Source: JAWWPG01 sp033850885 (lineage in GTDB: Bacteria; Actinomycetota; Actinomycetes; Propionibacteriales; Nocardioidaceae). From it: DNA of 64,000 bases. Positions within the stretch are counted from its first letter, which is position 1. The number at the start of each line of letters is the position of its first letter. The notes under the pieces were generated by a model. It searched no databases, was not told where the DNA came from, and worked only from the letters and a program-made list of their open reading frames with translations. This document shows, piece by piece, positions 51,929 to 60,651 of this stretch. The DNA lies in NCBI GenBank assembly GCA_033850885.1, contig JAWWPG010000063.1:62001-126000 (forward strand). The letters are read 5' to 3'. The position numbers were made by a program, and so were the translations under genes.

Positions 51929-52605
51929 GTCGTGGACGAACCCTGGACCGACGGTGCCGCTCGGCTGCGGGCCGAGACATTCGCGAAGAACTCGTCCATG
52001 GCCCGATGGGCCTCCTGGCCGCCGTCGAAGCCGCGCCACAGCTGACGCAGTTTCCCGACCAGCTCGTAGCAGGTGTCGATGGGCACCAGATGGCAGGAGA
52101 ACTCGTTGCCCGAGCGGTCGGATCCACGGATCAGCAGCGCCTCCACATCGGGCAGCAGCAGGTTGAGCTCGGGATTGGCCGAGACGATCCGTTCCCAGGC
52201 CTCGAGGGAGAGCTCGGACTCCGTGGCTCCCGCCGGTCCCGGGTAGAAGGCAACCGTGCGTCCGAGCACCGAGTTCTTGAACAGGAACGCGAGCCCGACG
52301 GGGATCTCGAGCTCGTCGTACTGGCGGCCGTCGAGCGCGAAGGAGGGGAAGGACAGGTAGCGGTCGGGCACTGCCCGGTAGCGAAGCTGTGCGTCTTGAG
52401 CGGTGAACAGGAGGTAGCACGCGCGACACGTGCACATCAGGACGCGGCTCTCGAGATTGACGACGTGCTGGTGCTCCGCCGCGATCGGCTCCCCGCACAT
52501 CTCGCAGCGCTCGCCCTCGAACGCCATCGGCCTCGATGCGGCGATGCGTTTCAGGGCCGCCAACGGAGCGCCGCTACGGACCCAGGGCGAAGGTGTCGAG
52601 TTCAT
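51925..52605 (-). CDS. DUF5947-type hydrogenase-locus protein
   Basis: This 226-aa protein has a probable zinc site built from CEMCGEPI (residues about 34-37) and CTCRACYLLF (about 59-64), followed by a mixed domain with FPSFALDGRQYDELEIPVGLAFLFKNS, AFYPGPAGATES and LLPDVEALLIRG. I recall this as DUF5947. The first half resembles metal-binding adaptors. ATG 52605 overlaps the upstream stop, and the 3' end overlaps the DUF6084 start by 4 nt. Confidence 0.8.
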   Translation of the reverse strand: MNSTPSPWVRSGAPLAALKRIAASRPMAFEGERCEMCGEPIAAEHQHVVNLESRVLMCTCRACYLLFTAQDAQLRYRAVPDRYLSFPSFALDGRQYDELEIPVGLAFLFKNSVLGRTVAFYPGPAGATESELSLEAWERIVSANPELNLLLPDVEALLIRGSDRSGNEFSCHLVPIDTCYELVGKLRQLWRGFDGGQEAHRAMDEFFANVSARSRAAPSVQGSSTT

Positions 52606-53558
52606 ACCGTCACCGTGGCGGGCACGGCGACGGAAACCACATCTGCGTTCACCAGCACCGGCAGCGGGTTGAGGTGCAGGTCGTCCGCGTCGAGACACGC
52701 CCCCGCGCGCCGTACGTCGTAGTGCGCCTGACAGGACCCGCACCGCAGCACCGCATCGCCGGCGGCACCACCGAGGCGACGCGCCAGCGACGCGCCCGCA
52801 AGGGTGGCCCCGCAGCGAGCACACCCGTCGAGGAAGGCGAAGACGTCCGAGCCGATGCGGCACGCGACGAGCGCGGCCCGACCGACGACGAGCCCGGAGA
52901 CTCCGCCTGGGGGTAGCTCCATCATCTCGGGCACGACCTGCCATGAGGCTCCGTGCTGGCCGATCTCGTCAGAAGCAGCCGGACCCAGCCTCGACCGCAG
53001 GGCGTCGATGGGGATCACCGTGCGACCTGCCTTAGCAGGAGCGGTCTCCGTGGGCTCCTCGACCTCGATGGAGACGACTTCGGGCGCGGCCGCTTCGATC
53101 GCCCCCTCGACGGCCAGCTTGAGCGTCACCGACGAGGACGGGCAGCCGTCGCAGCTGCCCAACAGCCTGAGCCGCACGACGCCCTCGTCGCTGACCTCGA
53201 GGAGCTCGACGTCGCCGCCATGCGTGCCGAGATAGGGTCGCACGCTGATGAGGGCCTGCTCGACCCTGGTCGTGACGTCGTACGGGTGGAGGTCGTGGAC
53301 CAGGAGCAGGCTGGCCACCAGATCGTCGGCCGCCAGCGCGGCCAGCACGTCGTCATCGAGATGGCCTGCGTCGTCCATGATCGTCAGAACGCGTTCCAGC
53401 CCAGCCCCGTAGAGATCCGCGACGAGGCGTACCAGCTCCTCGGCACGCTCGCGGGCGACCGGCCCGCCGGACGCGCTGGCGTCCAGCAAGGCGTCTATCC
53501 GGTCACCGGCTGCCCGAAGCTGGTCGGACCTGCTGACGGCTGCTTCGGCATGCGCCAT
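52602..53558 (-). CDS. hhyE: NifU/Rieske-like iron-sulfur protein (HhyE-type)
   Basis: This 318-aa protein has three parts: a helical N-terminus, a NifU-type Fe-S domain (YLGTHGGDVELLEV, then LGSCDGCPSSSVTLKLAVEGAI, C-x2-C near residue 135), and a C-terminal Rieske-like beta domain. In that domain the usual C-x-H and C-x2-H are replaced by C-x2-C (DGCARCGATL) and C-x2-C (LRCGSCQAHYDV). The mycobacterial counterpart HhyE is needed for hydrogenase activity and is thought to relay electrons from the hydrogenase to the respiratory chain. It starts 8 nt after the large-subunit stop. Confidence 0.85.
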   Translation of the reverse strand: MAHAEAAVSRSDQLRAAGDRIDALLDASASGGPVARERAEELVRLVADLYGAGLERVLTIMDDAGHLDDDVLAALAADDLVASLLLVHDLHPYDVTTRVEQALISVRPYLGTHGGDVELLEVSDEGVVRLRLLGSCDGCPSSSVTLKLAVEGAIEAAAPEVVSIEVEEPTETAPAKAGRTVIPIDALRSRLGPAASDEIGQHGASWQVVPEMMELPPGGVSGLVVGRAALVACRIGSDVFAFLDGCARCGATLAGASLARRLGGAAGDAVLRCGSCQAHYDVRRAGACLDADDLHLNPLPVLVNADVVSVAVPATVTV

Positions 53559-53566
53559 CGTGGCTG

Positions 53567-55360
53567 TTACTCCCCTGTCACGGACTGGGTCGGTGAGTGC
53601 AGCATCTCGAGCTTCTTGCCTTCCCCGAGGTACATGTGGACGCCACAGGGCAGACAGGGGTCGAAGCTGCGCACCGTACGCATGATGTCGATCCCCTTGA
53701 AGTGCTCGCGGTCGTTCTCCTCGAAGATCGGCTGACCCTGGACGGCGTCCTCGTAGGGGCCTGGCGTGCCGTAGCTGTCGCGCGGGTTCGCGTTCCACGG
53801 CGTCGGTGGGTAGGGGTGGTAGTTCGCGATCTTGCCTTCGCGGATCACCATGTGGTGCGAGAGGACACCCCGGACTGCCTCGGTGAACCCGCAGCCGATG
53901 CCCGACTCCGGGACCTCGAACTTCTCCCAGGTCTTCGTCCGGCCCGCCCTGATCTCCACCAGCGCCTGCTCGGCGAAGTGCAGCGCGCACGCTGCCGCGT
54001 ACGCCTGGAAGTAGGTGCGGGCGCGGTTGCGCTCGATGGTGTTGGAGCCCTGCTCGGGCACCTTCCACTCGAGCGAGACCGGGCCCTTGAGCGCGGTCTT
54101 CGGCAGGTTGATCTGGACGCTGTTACCGGTGGACTTCACGTACCCGATGTCGACGAGTCCGGCCAGCGCCGTCGACCACAGCCGGGCGAGCGGGCCGCCG
54201 CCGGTGTCCAGCGCCAGGTAGTCCTTGCCGTCGTACCACCGAGGCGACATGACCCAGCTGTACTTGTCGTCGAAGTCGCGCTTCTGGGGACGGGGGTTGG
54301 TGTGCTGGTTCCACGGGTGGCGCCGGTCGACGGGGTTGCCGAGCGGGTCGTGCGTGACGAACGTCTCCTGACCCTCCCAGTCCTCGTAGTACGACGACCC
54401 GAGCAGGATCCGGATGCCGAGGTTGATCTCGACCAGGTCGGTCGTGACGAGCTTGCCGTCGACGACCACGCCCGGGGTGACGAACATCTTGCGGCCCCAG
54501 TTGGTCATGTCCTTGTAGTTGAAGTTGCAGTGCTCGGGGTCCTGGAAGGAGCCCCAGCAGGCGAGCAGCGTACGGCGGAGCCCGACCTGCTCATACCCGG
54601 GAATCGCCTCATAGAAGAAGTCGAAGAGGTCGTCGTGCATCGGCACGACCTTCTTCATGAACTCCACGTAGCGCATCAGCCGGGTGATGTAGTCGGTCAT
54701 CAGCTGGATGGTGGCGACCGTGCCGACGCCGCCCGGGTAGAGCGTCGACGGGTGGACGTGCCGACCCTCCATCAGGCAGAACATCTCCCGGGTGTAGCGA
54801 CTCACCTGGAGTGCCTCGCGGTAGAACTCCCCGCTGAACGGGTTGAGGGAGCGCATGATGTCGCCGATGGTCGCGTAGCCGTGCGCACCAGCGTTGGGCG
54901 CCGGGGTGTTGTTCGCTTTGTCGAGGACACTCGGATTGGTCTCGGAGACCATCCGCTCGCAGTAGTCGACGCCGACCAGGTTCTCCTGGAAGATGTTGTG
55001 GTCGAACATGTACTCGGCCGCTTCGCCGAGGTTGACGATCCACTCACCGAGGTTGGGCGGCTTGACGCCGTACGCCATGTTCTGCGTGTAGCACGAGCAG
55101 GTCGCGTGGTTGTCACCGCAGATGCCGCAGATGCGGCTCGTGATGAAGTGCGCGTCCCTCGGGTCCTTGCCCTTCATGAAGATCGAGTAGCCGCGGAAGA
55201 TCGAGGAGGTGCTGTGGCATTCGACGACCTCCTTCTGCTTGAAGTCGATCTTGGTGTAGATCCCGAGGCTTCCGACGATGCGGGTGATCGGGTCCCATGC
55301 CATCTCGACCAGGCCGTCGCGGTCCTGGTTCTGGGTGGGGTTGGGAATCGTCGACGTCAT
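53567..55360 (-). CDS. hhyL: [NiFe]-hydrogenase large subunit (group 1h type)
   Basis: This 597-aa catalytic subunit has both nickel-binding motifs: RICGICGDNHATCS (Cys78, Cys81) and DPCLPCGVH (Cys569, Cys572). The 22 residues after His575 are the tail removed by the endopeptidase. The Ni-Fe site splits H2. HHYL-type features are the WDPITRIVGSLGIYTKIDF start, the inserted YSWVMSPRWYDGKDYLALDTGGGPLARLW and the overall length. It follows the small-subunit gene after a 76-bp gap. No cytochrome b subunit is encoded, as is usual for group 1h. Confidence 0.96.
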   Translation of the reverse strand: MTSTIPNPTQNQDRDGLVEMAWDPITRIVGSLGIYTKIDFKQKEVVECHSTSSIFRGYSIFMKGKDPRDAHFITSRICGICGDNHATCSCYTQNMAYGVKPPNLGEWIVNLGEAAEYMFDHNIFQENLVGVDYCERMVSETNPSVLDKANNTPAPNAGAHGYATIGDIMRSLNPFSGEFYREALQVSRYTREMFCLMEGRHVHPSTLYPGGVGTVATIQLMTDYITRLMRYVEFMKKVVPMHDDLFDFFYEAIPGYEQVGLRRTLLACWGSFQDPEHCNFNYKDMTNWGRKMFVTPGVVVDGKLVTTDLVEINLGIRILLGSSYYEDWEGQETFVTHDPLGNPVDRRHPWNQHTNPRPQKRDFDDKYSWVMSPRWYDGKDYLALDTGGGPLARLWSTALAGLVDIGYVKSTGNSVQINLPKTALKGPVSLEWKVPEQGSNTIERNRARTYFQAYAAACALHFAEQALVEIRAGRTKTWEKFEVPESGIGCGFTEAVRGVLSHHMVIREGKIANYHPYPPTPWNANPRDSYGTPGPYEDAVQGQPIFEENDREHFKGIDIMRTVRSFDPCLPCGVHMYLGEGKKLEMLHSPTQSVTGE

Positions 55361-55436
55361 TGCGTCGCCCCTTTCAAGGGGGTAGGAAACGGCTGTGGGT
55401 CAGTGAGTGTCGGGCTGGGGAAGTCGCTCATCGGCG

Positions 55437-56492
55437 TTACCAGGTCCGCTTGGCGCCCGTCGTGAGCTCTCGACCGCGTTTGCGCCACTTGGGCTCTTGG
55501 TCGACGGTGTGGGATGTCACTCCTCGGAGCCGGCGGATCGCGTTGCCGTACAAGCCGACAGCGGTCGTGGAGAACTTGCCGCCCGGGGGCTCGTCCATGA
55601 ACGGCATGAACTTGTCGGGGAAGCCCGGCATCGTGCAGCCGATGCAGATCCCGCCGACGTTCGGGCAGCCGCCCATCCCGTTCATCCAGCCCCGCTTGGG
55701 CACGTTGCACTTGACGACAGGGCCCCAGCAGCCGAGCTTGACGATGCACTTCGGGGATCCGTACTCGGTCGCGAAGTCACCCTGCTCGTAGTAGCCGGCT
55801 CGGTCACACCCCTCGTGCACGGTCCGGCCGAACAGCCAGGTCGGGCGAAGCGCGTCGTCGAGCGGGATCATCGGCGCCTGGTCGGTCGCCATGTAAAGGA
55901 GGTAGGTCAGCGTCTCTGACAGGTTGTCCGGCTGGATCGGGCAGCCCGGCACGCACACGATGGGGATGCCCGCCTTGGACTTCCAGTCCCACCCGAGGTA
56001 GTCAGGCACCCCCATGGCACCTGTCGGGTTGCCCGCCATGGCGTGGATGCCACCGTACGTCGCACAGGTGCCGACAGCCACGATCGCCGTCGCCTTGGGC
56101 GCCAACCGGTCCAGCCACTCGCTCGTGGTCATCGGCTGACCGGTGGCGGGGTTGTTGCCGAAGCCGCACCAGTAGCCCTCCTCATGGAGCTGCTCGTTGG
56201 GGATCGAGCCCTCGACCACCAGCACGAACGGTTCGAGCTCTCCGCGGTCAGCCTTGAAGAACCACTCGAGGAAGTCGTCGGCGCCGCCGTTGGGGCCGCA
56301 CTCGAAGTCGATGAGGGGCCAGTGAACCGCAATTTGAGGCAGTCCCGGGAGCGCTCCGAGGGCGATCTCCTCGATGCTCGGCTGGGTCGCTGCGGTGAGC
56401 GAGACGGAGTCGCCGTCACAGCTCAGTCCGGCGTTGATCCACAGCACGTGGATGAGAGTTTCTTCCGCTTTTGTTGCTTCAGCTGTTGGCAT
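55437..56492 (-). CDS. hhyS: [NiFe]-hydrogenase small subunit (group 1h type)
   Basis: This 351-aa electron-transfer subunit has no Tat signal, so it acts inside the cell. The proximal-cluster motif, C-x2-C in ordinary enzymes, reads C-D-G-D (Cys25, Asp28). Three-Cys-one-Asp ligation is the known hallmark of the oxygen-tolerant actinobacterial group (formerly group 5). Other cluster residues appear in VGTCATYGG, VPGCPIQPDN, HEGCDRAGYYE, KCIVKLGCWGPVVKCN and CPNVGGICIGC. ATG 56492 has GGAGAG 8 nt upstream and is preferred over GTG 56501. Confidence 0.95.
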   Translation of the reverse strand: MPTAEATKAEETLIHVLWINAGLSCDGDSVSLTAATQPSIEEIALGALPGLPQIAVHWPLIDFECGPNGGADDFLEWFFKADRGELEPFVLVVEGSIPNEQLHEEGYWCGFGNNPATGQPMTTSEWLDRLAPKATAIVAVGTCATYGGIHAMAGNPTGAMGVPDYLGWDWKSKAGIPIVCVPGCPIQPDNLSETLTYLLYMATDQAPMIPLDDALRPTWLFGRTVHEGCDRAGYYEQGDFATEYGSPKCIVKLGCWGPVVKCNVPKRGWMNGMGGCPNVGGICIGCTMPGFPDKFMPFMDEPPGGKFSTTAVGLYGNAIRRLRGVTSHTVDQEPKWRKRGRELTTGAKRTW

Positions 56493-56571
56493 ATGTGCCA
56501 CTCTCCGGAGCGCGAAGTCTCCCGCCTGCGCCGGGACCGGCCCTCGGCCCCGGGCTGTGACCTAAGGTCTC

Positions 56572-56601
56572 TGTATACGCCCTGACCTGCGAAGGTGTAA
56601 A
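56572..56601 (-). promoter_or_regulatory. candidate promoter for the hydrogenase structural operon
   Basis: On the minus strand TTTACA (56601-56596) and TATACA (56577-56572) are 18 bp apart, close to the housekeeping consensus. They lie between hypB and the small-subunit gene, giving a leader of about 70 nt. It would allow structural genes to be transcribed separately from hypAB. Confidence 0.5.
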
Positions 56602-56615
56602 GAACGACTTGCGGT

Positions 56616-57476
56616 TCAGCAGCCCTGTTTTTCTTGGGCCTCCAGCCATTTGTACCATTCGCCAATGTTGTCGCCGGTCTTGGCGGAGACCACCAGGCAG
56701 GGCAGCCCAGGGTTGACGCGGCGGGCGTACTCCATGCACCCGTCGACGTCGAAATCGACGTACGGCAGCAGGTCCGACTTGTTGACCACGACGAGATCGG
56801 CACCGGCGAACATGTGGGGGTACTTGAGCGGCTTGTCTTCCCCCTCGGTCACGGAGATCACGACGACCCGGGCCGTCTCGCCGAGGTCGAAGAGGGCAGG
56901 ACATACCAGGTTGCCGACGTTCTCGACGAACAGCAGCGCGCCCATCGGCGGCGACAGCCTCTCGAGCCCCTGCCTGAGCATCTCCGCGTCGAGGTGGCAG
57001 CCGGCCCCGGTGTTGATCTGGACCACCGGGGCGCCGGTCCGGCGGATCCGCTCCGCGTCGAGAAGCGTCTCCTGGTCCCCCTCGATGACCGCGACCGGCC
57101 GGGGCCGGGCGACCTGCGCCATCTCCGTGATCGTCCGGGCGAGCAGCGTCGTCTTCCCGGAACCGGGAGAGCTCATCACGTTGAGCGCGGTGATGCCGCG
57201 CCCGGCGAGCCACCCCCGGTTGTGGGCGGCCAGCAGGTCGTTCTTCGCGAGGATCTCCCGCTCGATGACGAGGGTCTCGGATCTCTGGGGACGCTCATCG
57301 CGATCCTGCTGGGCGTGCTCGTGCCGACCTTGGGCCAGATGCTCGTGGGGACCCTGATGCGGATGCTCGTGCGGATGCTCGTGGGTGTGTGGGTGGGGAG
57401 ACTCGGCGGACGGTGCCGCCTGCAGGCTCGTCACCCGAACCCCGGCCTCGTCGTCGCATCCGCACGTCGAGCACAC
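56616..57476 (-). CDS. hypB: hydrogenase nickel-insertion GTPase HypB
   Basis: This 286-aa protein starts at GTG with the N-terminal metal site VCSTCGC, has a His-rich nickel-storage stretch (HPHTHEHPHEHPHQGPHEH, residues about 28-46), then the GTPase: P-loop MSSPGSGKTTLL, INTGAGCHLDAEM, ENVGNLVCPA and NKSDLLPY. It delivers nickel with HypA. GGAGGT lies 8 nt before GTG 57476, 1 nt after the hypA stop. The His-rich run suggests nickel storage as in rhizobial HypB. Confidence 0.96.
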   Translation of the reverse strand: MCSTCGCDDEAGVRVTSLQAAPSAESPHPHTHEHPHEHPHQGPHEHLAQGRHEHAQQDRDERPQRSETLVIEREILAKNDLLAAHNRGWLAGRGITALNVMSSPGSGKTTLLARTITEMAQVARPRPVAVIEGDQETLLDAERIRRTGAPVVQINTGAGCHLDAEMLRQGLERLSPPMGALLFVENVGNLVCPALFDLGETARVVVISVTEGEDKPLKYPHMFAGADLVVVNKSDLLPYVDFDVDGCMEYARRVNPGLPCLVVSAKTGDNIGEWYKWLEAQEKQGC

Positions 57477-57477
57477 G

Positions 57478-57807
57478 TCATACCACCTCCACCGAGCTGA
57501 CGAGGAGCTCACGACCGGCGAGGACCTGCACGTCGGCGCTTCCGCATGGGCACAACAGGATCAGGTCCGACAGCCGGAACACGTCGCCGCATGACCGGCA
57601 ACGGGCCTGCCCGGCGGGTTCCTCGATCTCCAACACGGCGCCCTCGAGGGACGTACCGGCCGTGACCAGGTCGAAACAGAACCGCATGGCATCCGGCACG
57701 ACACCGGCGAGCCGGCCGATCTTCAGGCGCACCGTCGTGACCTGGCGGTCTCCGGTCCTCTCGAGCACCGCATCGACGACGCTCTCCGTGATCGCGAGCT
57801 CGTGCAT
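57478..57807 (-). CDS. hypA: hydrogenase nickel-incorporation protein HypA
   Basis: This 109-aa metallochaperone has the N-terminal nickel-binding MHELAITESVVDAV and a zinc site of C-x2-C (CRSCGDVF) plus C-x-C (CPCGSADV). It works with HypB to insert nickel after the iron unit. It is the first gene of the hydrogenase locus. The 134-bp gap to the next gene upstream must contain its promoter, for which no clear box was found. Confidence 0.96.
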   Translation of the reverse strand: MHELAITESVVDAVLERTGDRQVTTVRLKIGRLAGVVPDAMRFCFDLVTAGTSLEGAVLEIEEPAGQARCRSCGDVFRLSDLILLCPCGSADVQVLAGRELLVSSVEVV

Positions 57808-57941
57808 CCACGCTCCTGTCCGACAGCCACGGTATGCGGCGCCTCGTCAATGCGCAACGACCAACGCGACCCCAACCGCTGACCCCCCCGAGGGTCCCCA
57901 CCGCGGCGTTCTCTCCCAGCCAAGGAAGGCGGTCGCGATCG

Positions 57942-58547
57942 TCAGCCCACCGCCTCGATGAACTCCGTCGACGTCATGGGCTGGGAGAACATCGGATAGT
58001 CGTAGCGCAGCGCGTTGTCGTGCTCCTCGACCGACGTTGCCGCCACGCAGTCACTCAGCGTGATCACCTGGTAGCCGTTCTCGTACCCGCTGCGCATCGT
58101 CGACTCGACGCAACAGTTGGTGAGGAAACCGCCGAGCACGAGCGTCTTGATGCCCTTGCTGCGCAAGATGAAGTCGAGGTTCGTGCTGGCGAAGGTGTCC
58201 AGCCCGCGCTTTCCCTCGATCAGGATGTCTCCCGCCTCGGGAGCCAGCTCGTCGACGATGGCCGCTCCCCAGCTGTCCTTCACGAACGCGTTGCCGTCCA
58301 CCACGCCCTTGAGGATGCCGTACGGGTGCGAGCTCAGCTCGTTGTAGCCCTCGGCGAATGTGATCGGGGCGTACATCACCGTCGCCCCCGCGGTCCTGGC
58401 CTTGTCGACGACGCGCTTCGTGTTCGTGAGCATGTCGGTCTTGTCCATGACCGCTGACACGGCCTCGTGAAGCACGCCTCCGTCCGTGGTGAAGTCGTTC
58501 TGGTACTCGATGAGCACCACGGCCGTGGTGCTCGGGTCGATAGACAT
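57942..58547 (-). CDS. isochorismatase-family cysteine hydrolase
   Basis: This 201-aa protein shows AVVLIEYQNDF (catalytic Asp region), KRGLDTFASTNLDFIL (Lys of the triad) and GGFLTNCCVESTMRSGYENGY (nucleophile Cys), followed by LSDCVAATS. Members hydrolyse amides such as nicotinamide, N-carbamoylsarcosine or biuret, or isochorismate. The substrate cannot be read from the sequence. ATG 58547 follows an AGGAAGGG site. It is separate from the hydrogenase genes. Confidence 0.88.
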   Translation of the reverse strand: MSIDPSTTAVVLIEYQNDFTTDGGVLHEAVSAVMDKTDMLTNTKRVVDKARTAGATVMYAPITFAEGYNELSSHPYGILKGVVDGNAFVKDSWGAAIVDELAPEAGDILIEGKRGLDTFASTNLDFILRSKGIKTLVLGGFLTNCCVESTMRSGYENGYQVITLSDCVAATSVEEHDNALRYDYPMFSQPMTSTEFIEAVG

Positions 58548-58724
58548 GAAGGGTCCCTTCCTCGGCTTGCTGCACTGGCCTGAGCGGTATGGCCTGAGCG
58601 GTATGGCGACCACCGGCCACCTGACACCACAGGAAGCCTAATCCTGCTCCGGTCAGGGCGCCCCGCGCCGACGCATACTTCGGCCCGCCGACGACCCCCG
58701 GCTCATTTCGGGCAGAATACGCCC

Positions 58725-60608
58725 ATGGCCGAGGCCGACCTGCCGTCACTTTCCGGGAGCACCCTCTGGTCGTGGCGACGCGAGACGCCCTTGCGCCGGT
58801 TCCTGGCCACCGAGAGCGGCAGCGCGGCCATCCTCCTTGCGGCCACCGTGGCCGCCGTCGTCTGGGCGAACGTCGCCGGGGCGTCGTACCGGCACCTCTG
58901 GCACACCGAGCTCTCGATCCGGATGGGCGGGTCGGGAGTGTCGATGGACCTGGTCGACTGGGTCAACAGCGGCCTCATGACCTTCTTCTTCTTCGTGGTG
59001 GGTCTCGAGGCGCGACGAGAGTTCGACATCGGCGAGCTGCGGGAGCGGCGGCGACTCGTCCTCCCGGTCATCGCCGGAGTCAGCGGAATGGTGGCTGCGG
59101 CCCTGATCTTCGTGGCGGTGAACGCGGGAAGGTCCTCGGCCCACGGCTGGGGGGTGGCCATGTCCACCGATACCGCCTTCGCACTCGGGATGCTTGGCCT
59201 GGTCGGGCCGCGGTTTCCCGAGCGGCTGCGGGCCTTTCTCCTCACGGTCGTGATCAGCGATGACGTCCTCGCGTTGCTGGTGATCGCGACCGTTTACACG
59301 GTCCAGGTCACCGTCCTGCCGCTCCTCGCAGCCATCGCCCTGTTCTGCGCGATCTTGGTCCTCCTGCGGTTCCGGGTGCACCAGGGAGCCATCTACTTCA
59401 TCATCGGTGTCGCCACCTGGGTAGCGCTGCACGGCTCCGGCATCGACCCCGTCGTCGTCGGCCTCGGCATGGGGCTGTTGACCTACGCGGGGCCGGCGGT
59501 CCGAGAGGATCTGGAGCGCGCCACCGACCGGTTCCGGGACTTCCGCGAACAGCCGACGCCCGAGCTGGCACGTTCAGCCAGGGCCGGCCTCAGGGCTGCA
59601 GTCTCGCCGAACGAGCGGCTCCAGGATACGTACCACCCCTGGACCAGCTACGTGATCGTGCCACTTTTCGCCCTGGCCAACGCGGGAATCCCGATCAGCA
59701 GCGACGTCCTGGCCCAGGCCCACACCTCACCGATCACGATCGGCGTCATCCTCGCGTACGTCGTCGGCAAGCCGGTCGGCGTTCTAGGGGGCTCCTGGGT
59801 GGCCGCAAGGGCCTCCGGGGGACGGCTGCGACCCTCGGTGGGCTGGGCGGCGGTCGCCGGTGGCGGCACCATCGCGGGTATCGGCTTCACGCTGAGCCTC
59901 CTCATCGCGACGCTGGCCTTCAGCGGCCGGGACCTCCAGGACGCGAAGCTCGGCATCCTCACTGCGGCCGCAGCGGCCGCGGGACTGACCTGGGTCGTCT
60001 TCCGGGTCACTGCGGCCCTGCCGCCCTCCCGCCGGGCGCGTGCCCTGCTCGGTACGTCGGAGGCGATCGTGGATCTGTCGGACCCCGTGGACCCCGACTT
60101 CGACCACGTGCGGGGGCCCATCGAGGCACCGGTGACCCTGGTCGAGTACGGGGACTTCGAGTGCCCCTACTGCGGGCAGGCGGAGCCGATCGTCCGTGAG
60201 CTGCTGACGGACTTCGGCGATCTCGAGTATGTGTGGCGTCACCTCCCCCTGCGCGACGTCCATCCGCATGCTCAGAAGGCGGCGGAGGCGGCGGAGGCCG
60301 CGTCGCGCCAGGGCGCCTTCTGGGAGATGCATGACCTGCTGCTGACCCGTCAGGACGCGTTGCGGGTCAAGGACCTTGTCGGCTATGCCGAGGCACTGGG
60401 CCTCGACGTCGCCCGATTCACCGAGGATCTCCGCAGTGATGCCCTCGCGTCCAGGGTGGCGAAGGACGTGGAGAGTGCGGACTTCAGCGGGGTCACGGGA
60501 ACGCCCACGTTCTTCATCAACGGCCAACGCCACCACGGCGCCTACGACGTGCAGACGCTGTCCAACGCCGTCCGGCAGGCCCGCGCGAAGGCGATGCTCT
60601 CGCCGTAG
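58725..60608 (+). CDS. nhaA: NhaA Na+/H+ antiporter fused to DsbA-like thioredoxin domain
   Basis: This 627-aa protein combines two domains. Residues 1 to about 430 are NhaA, with GLEARREF, WGVAMSTDTAFALGMLGLVG, the essential Asp pair in LLTVVISDDVLALLVIA, and GGTIAGIGFTLSLLIATLAF. After a linker, residues about 460-627 are a DsbA/FrnE-like thioredoxin fold with active site FECPYCGQAEP (near residue 480) and cis-Pro GVTGTPTFFINGQ. The antiporter exchanges Na+ for H+. The thiol domain may tune it by redox or protect it. Such fusions exist in other actinobacteria, but their purpose is unclear. Confidence 0.92.
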   Translation: MAEADLPSLSGSTLWSWRRETPLRRFLATESGSAAILLAATVAAVVWANVAGASYRHLWHTELSIRMGGSGVSMDLVDWVNSGLMTFFFFVVGLEARREFDIGELRERRRLVLPVIAGVSGMVAAALIFVAVNAGRSSAHGWGVAMSTDTAFALGMLGLVGPRFPERLRAFLLTVVISDDVLALLVIATVYTVQVTVLPLLAAIALFCAILVLLRFRVHQGAIYFIIGVATWVALHGSGIDPVVVGLGMGLLTYAGPAVREDLERATDRFRDFREQPTPELARSARAGLRAAVSPNERLQDTYHPWTSYVIVPLFALANAGIPISSDVLAQAHTSPITIGVILAYVVGKPVGVLGGSWVAARASGGRLRPSVGWAAVAGGGTIAGIGFTLSLLIATLAFSGRDLQDAKLGILTAAAAAAGLTWVVFRVTAALPPSRRARALLGTSEAIVDLSDPVDPDFDHVRGPIEAPVTLVEYGDFECPYCGQAEPIVRELLTDFGDLEYVWRHLPLRDVHPHAQKAAEAAEAASRQGAFWEMHDLLLTRQDALRVKDLVGYAEALGLDVARFTEDLRSDALASRVAKDVESADFSGVTGTPTFFINGQRHHGAYDVQTLSNAVRQARAKAMLSP

Positions 60609-60651
60609 ACGCGTCTTCGCGCTCCGACGGGGGCGCTGCGCCACATGGGAC

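Noticed and set aside
53597..55465. 622-codon plus-strand frame opposite the hydrogenase large subunit
   Set aside because: It is a mirror frame of a gene with intact nickel motifs. The composition (Val/Arg/Asp/His-rich) is typical of antisense shadows.
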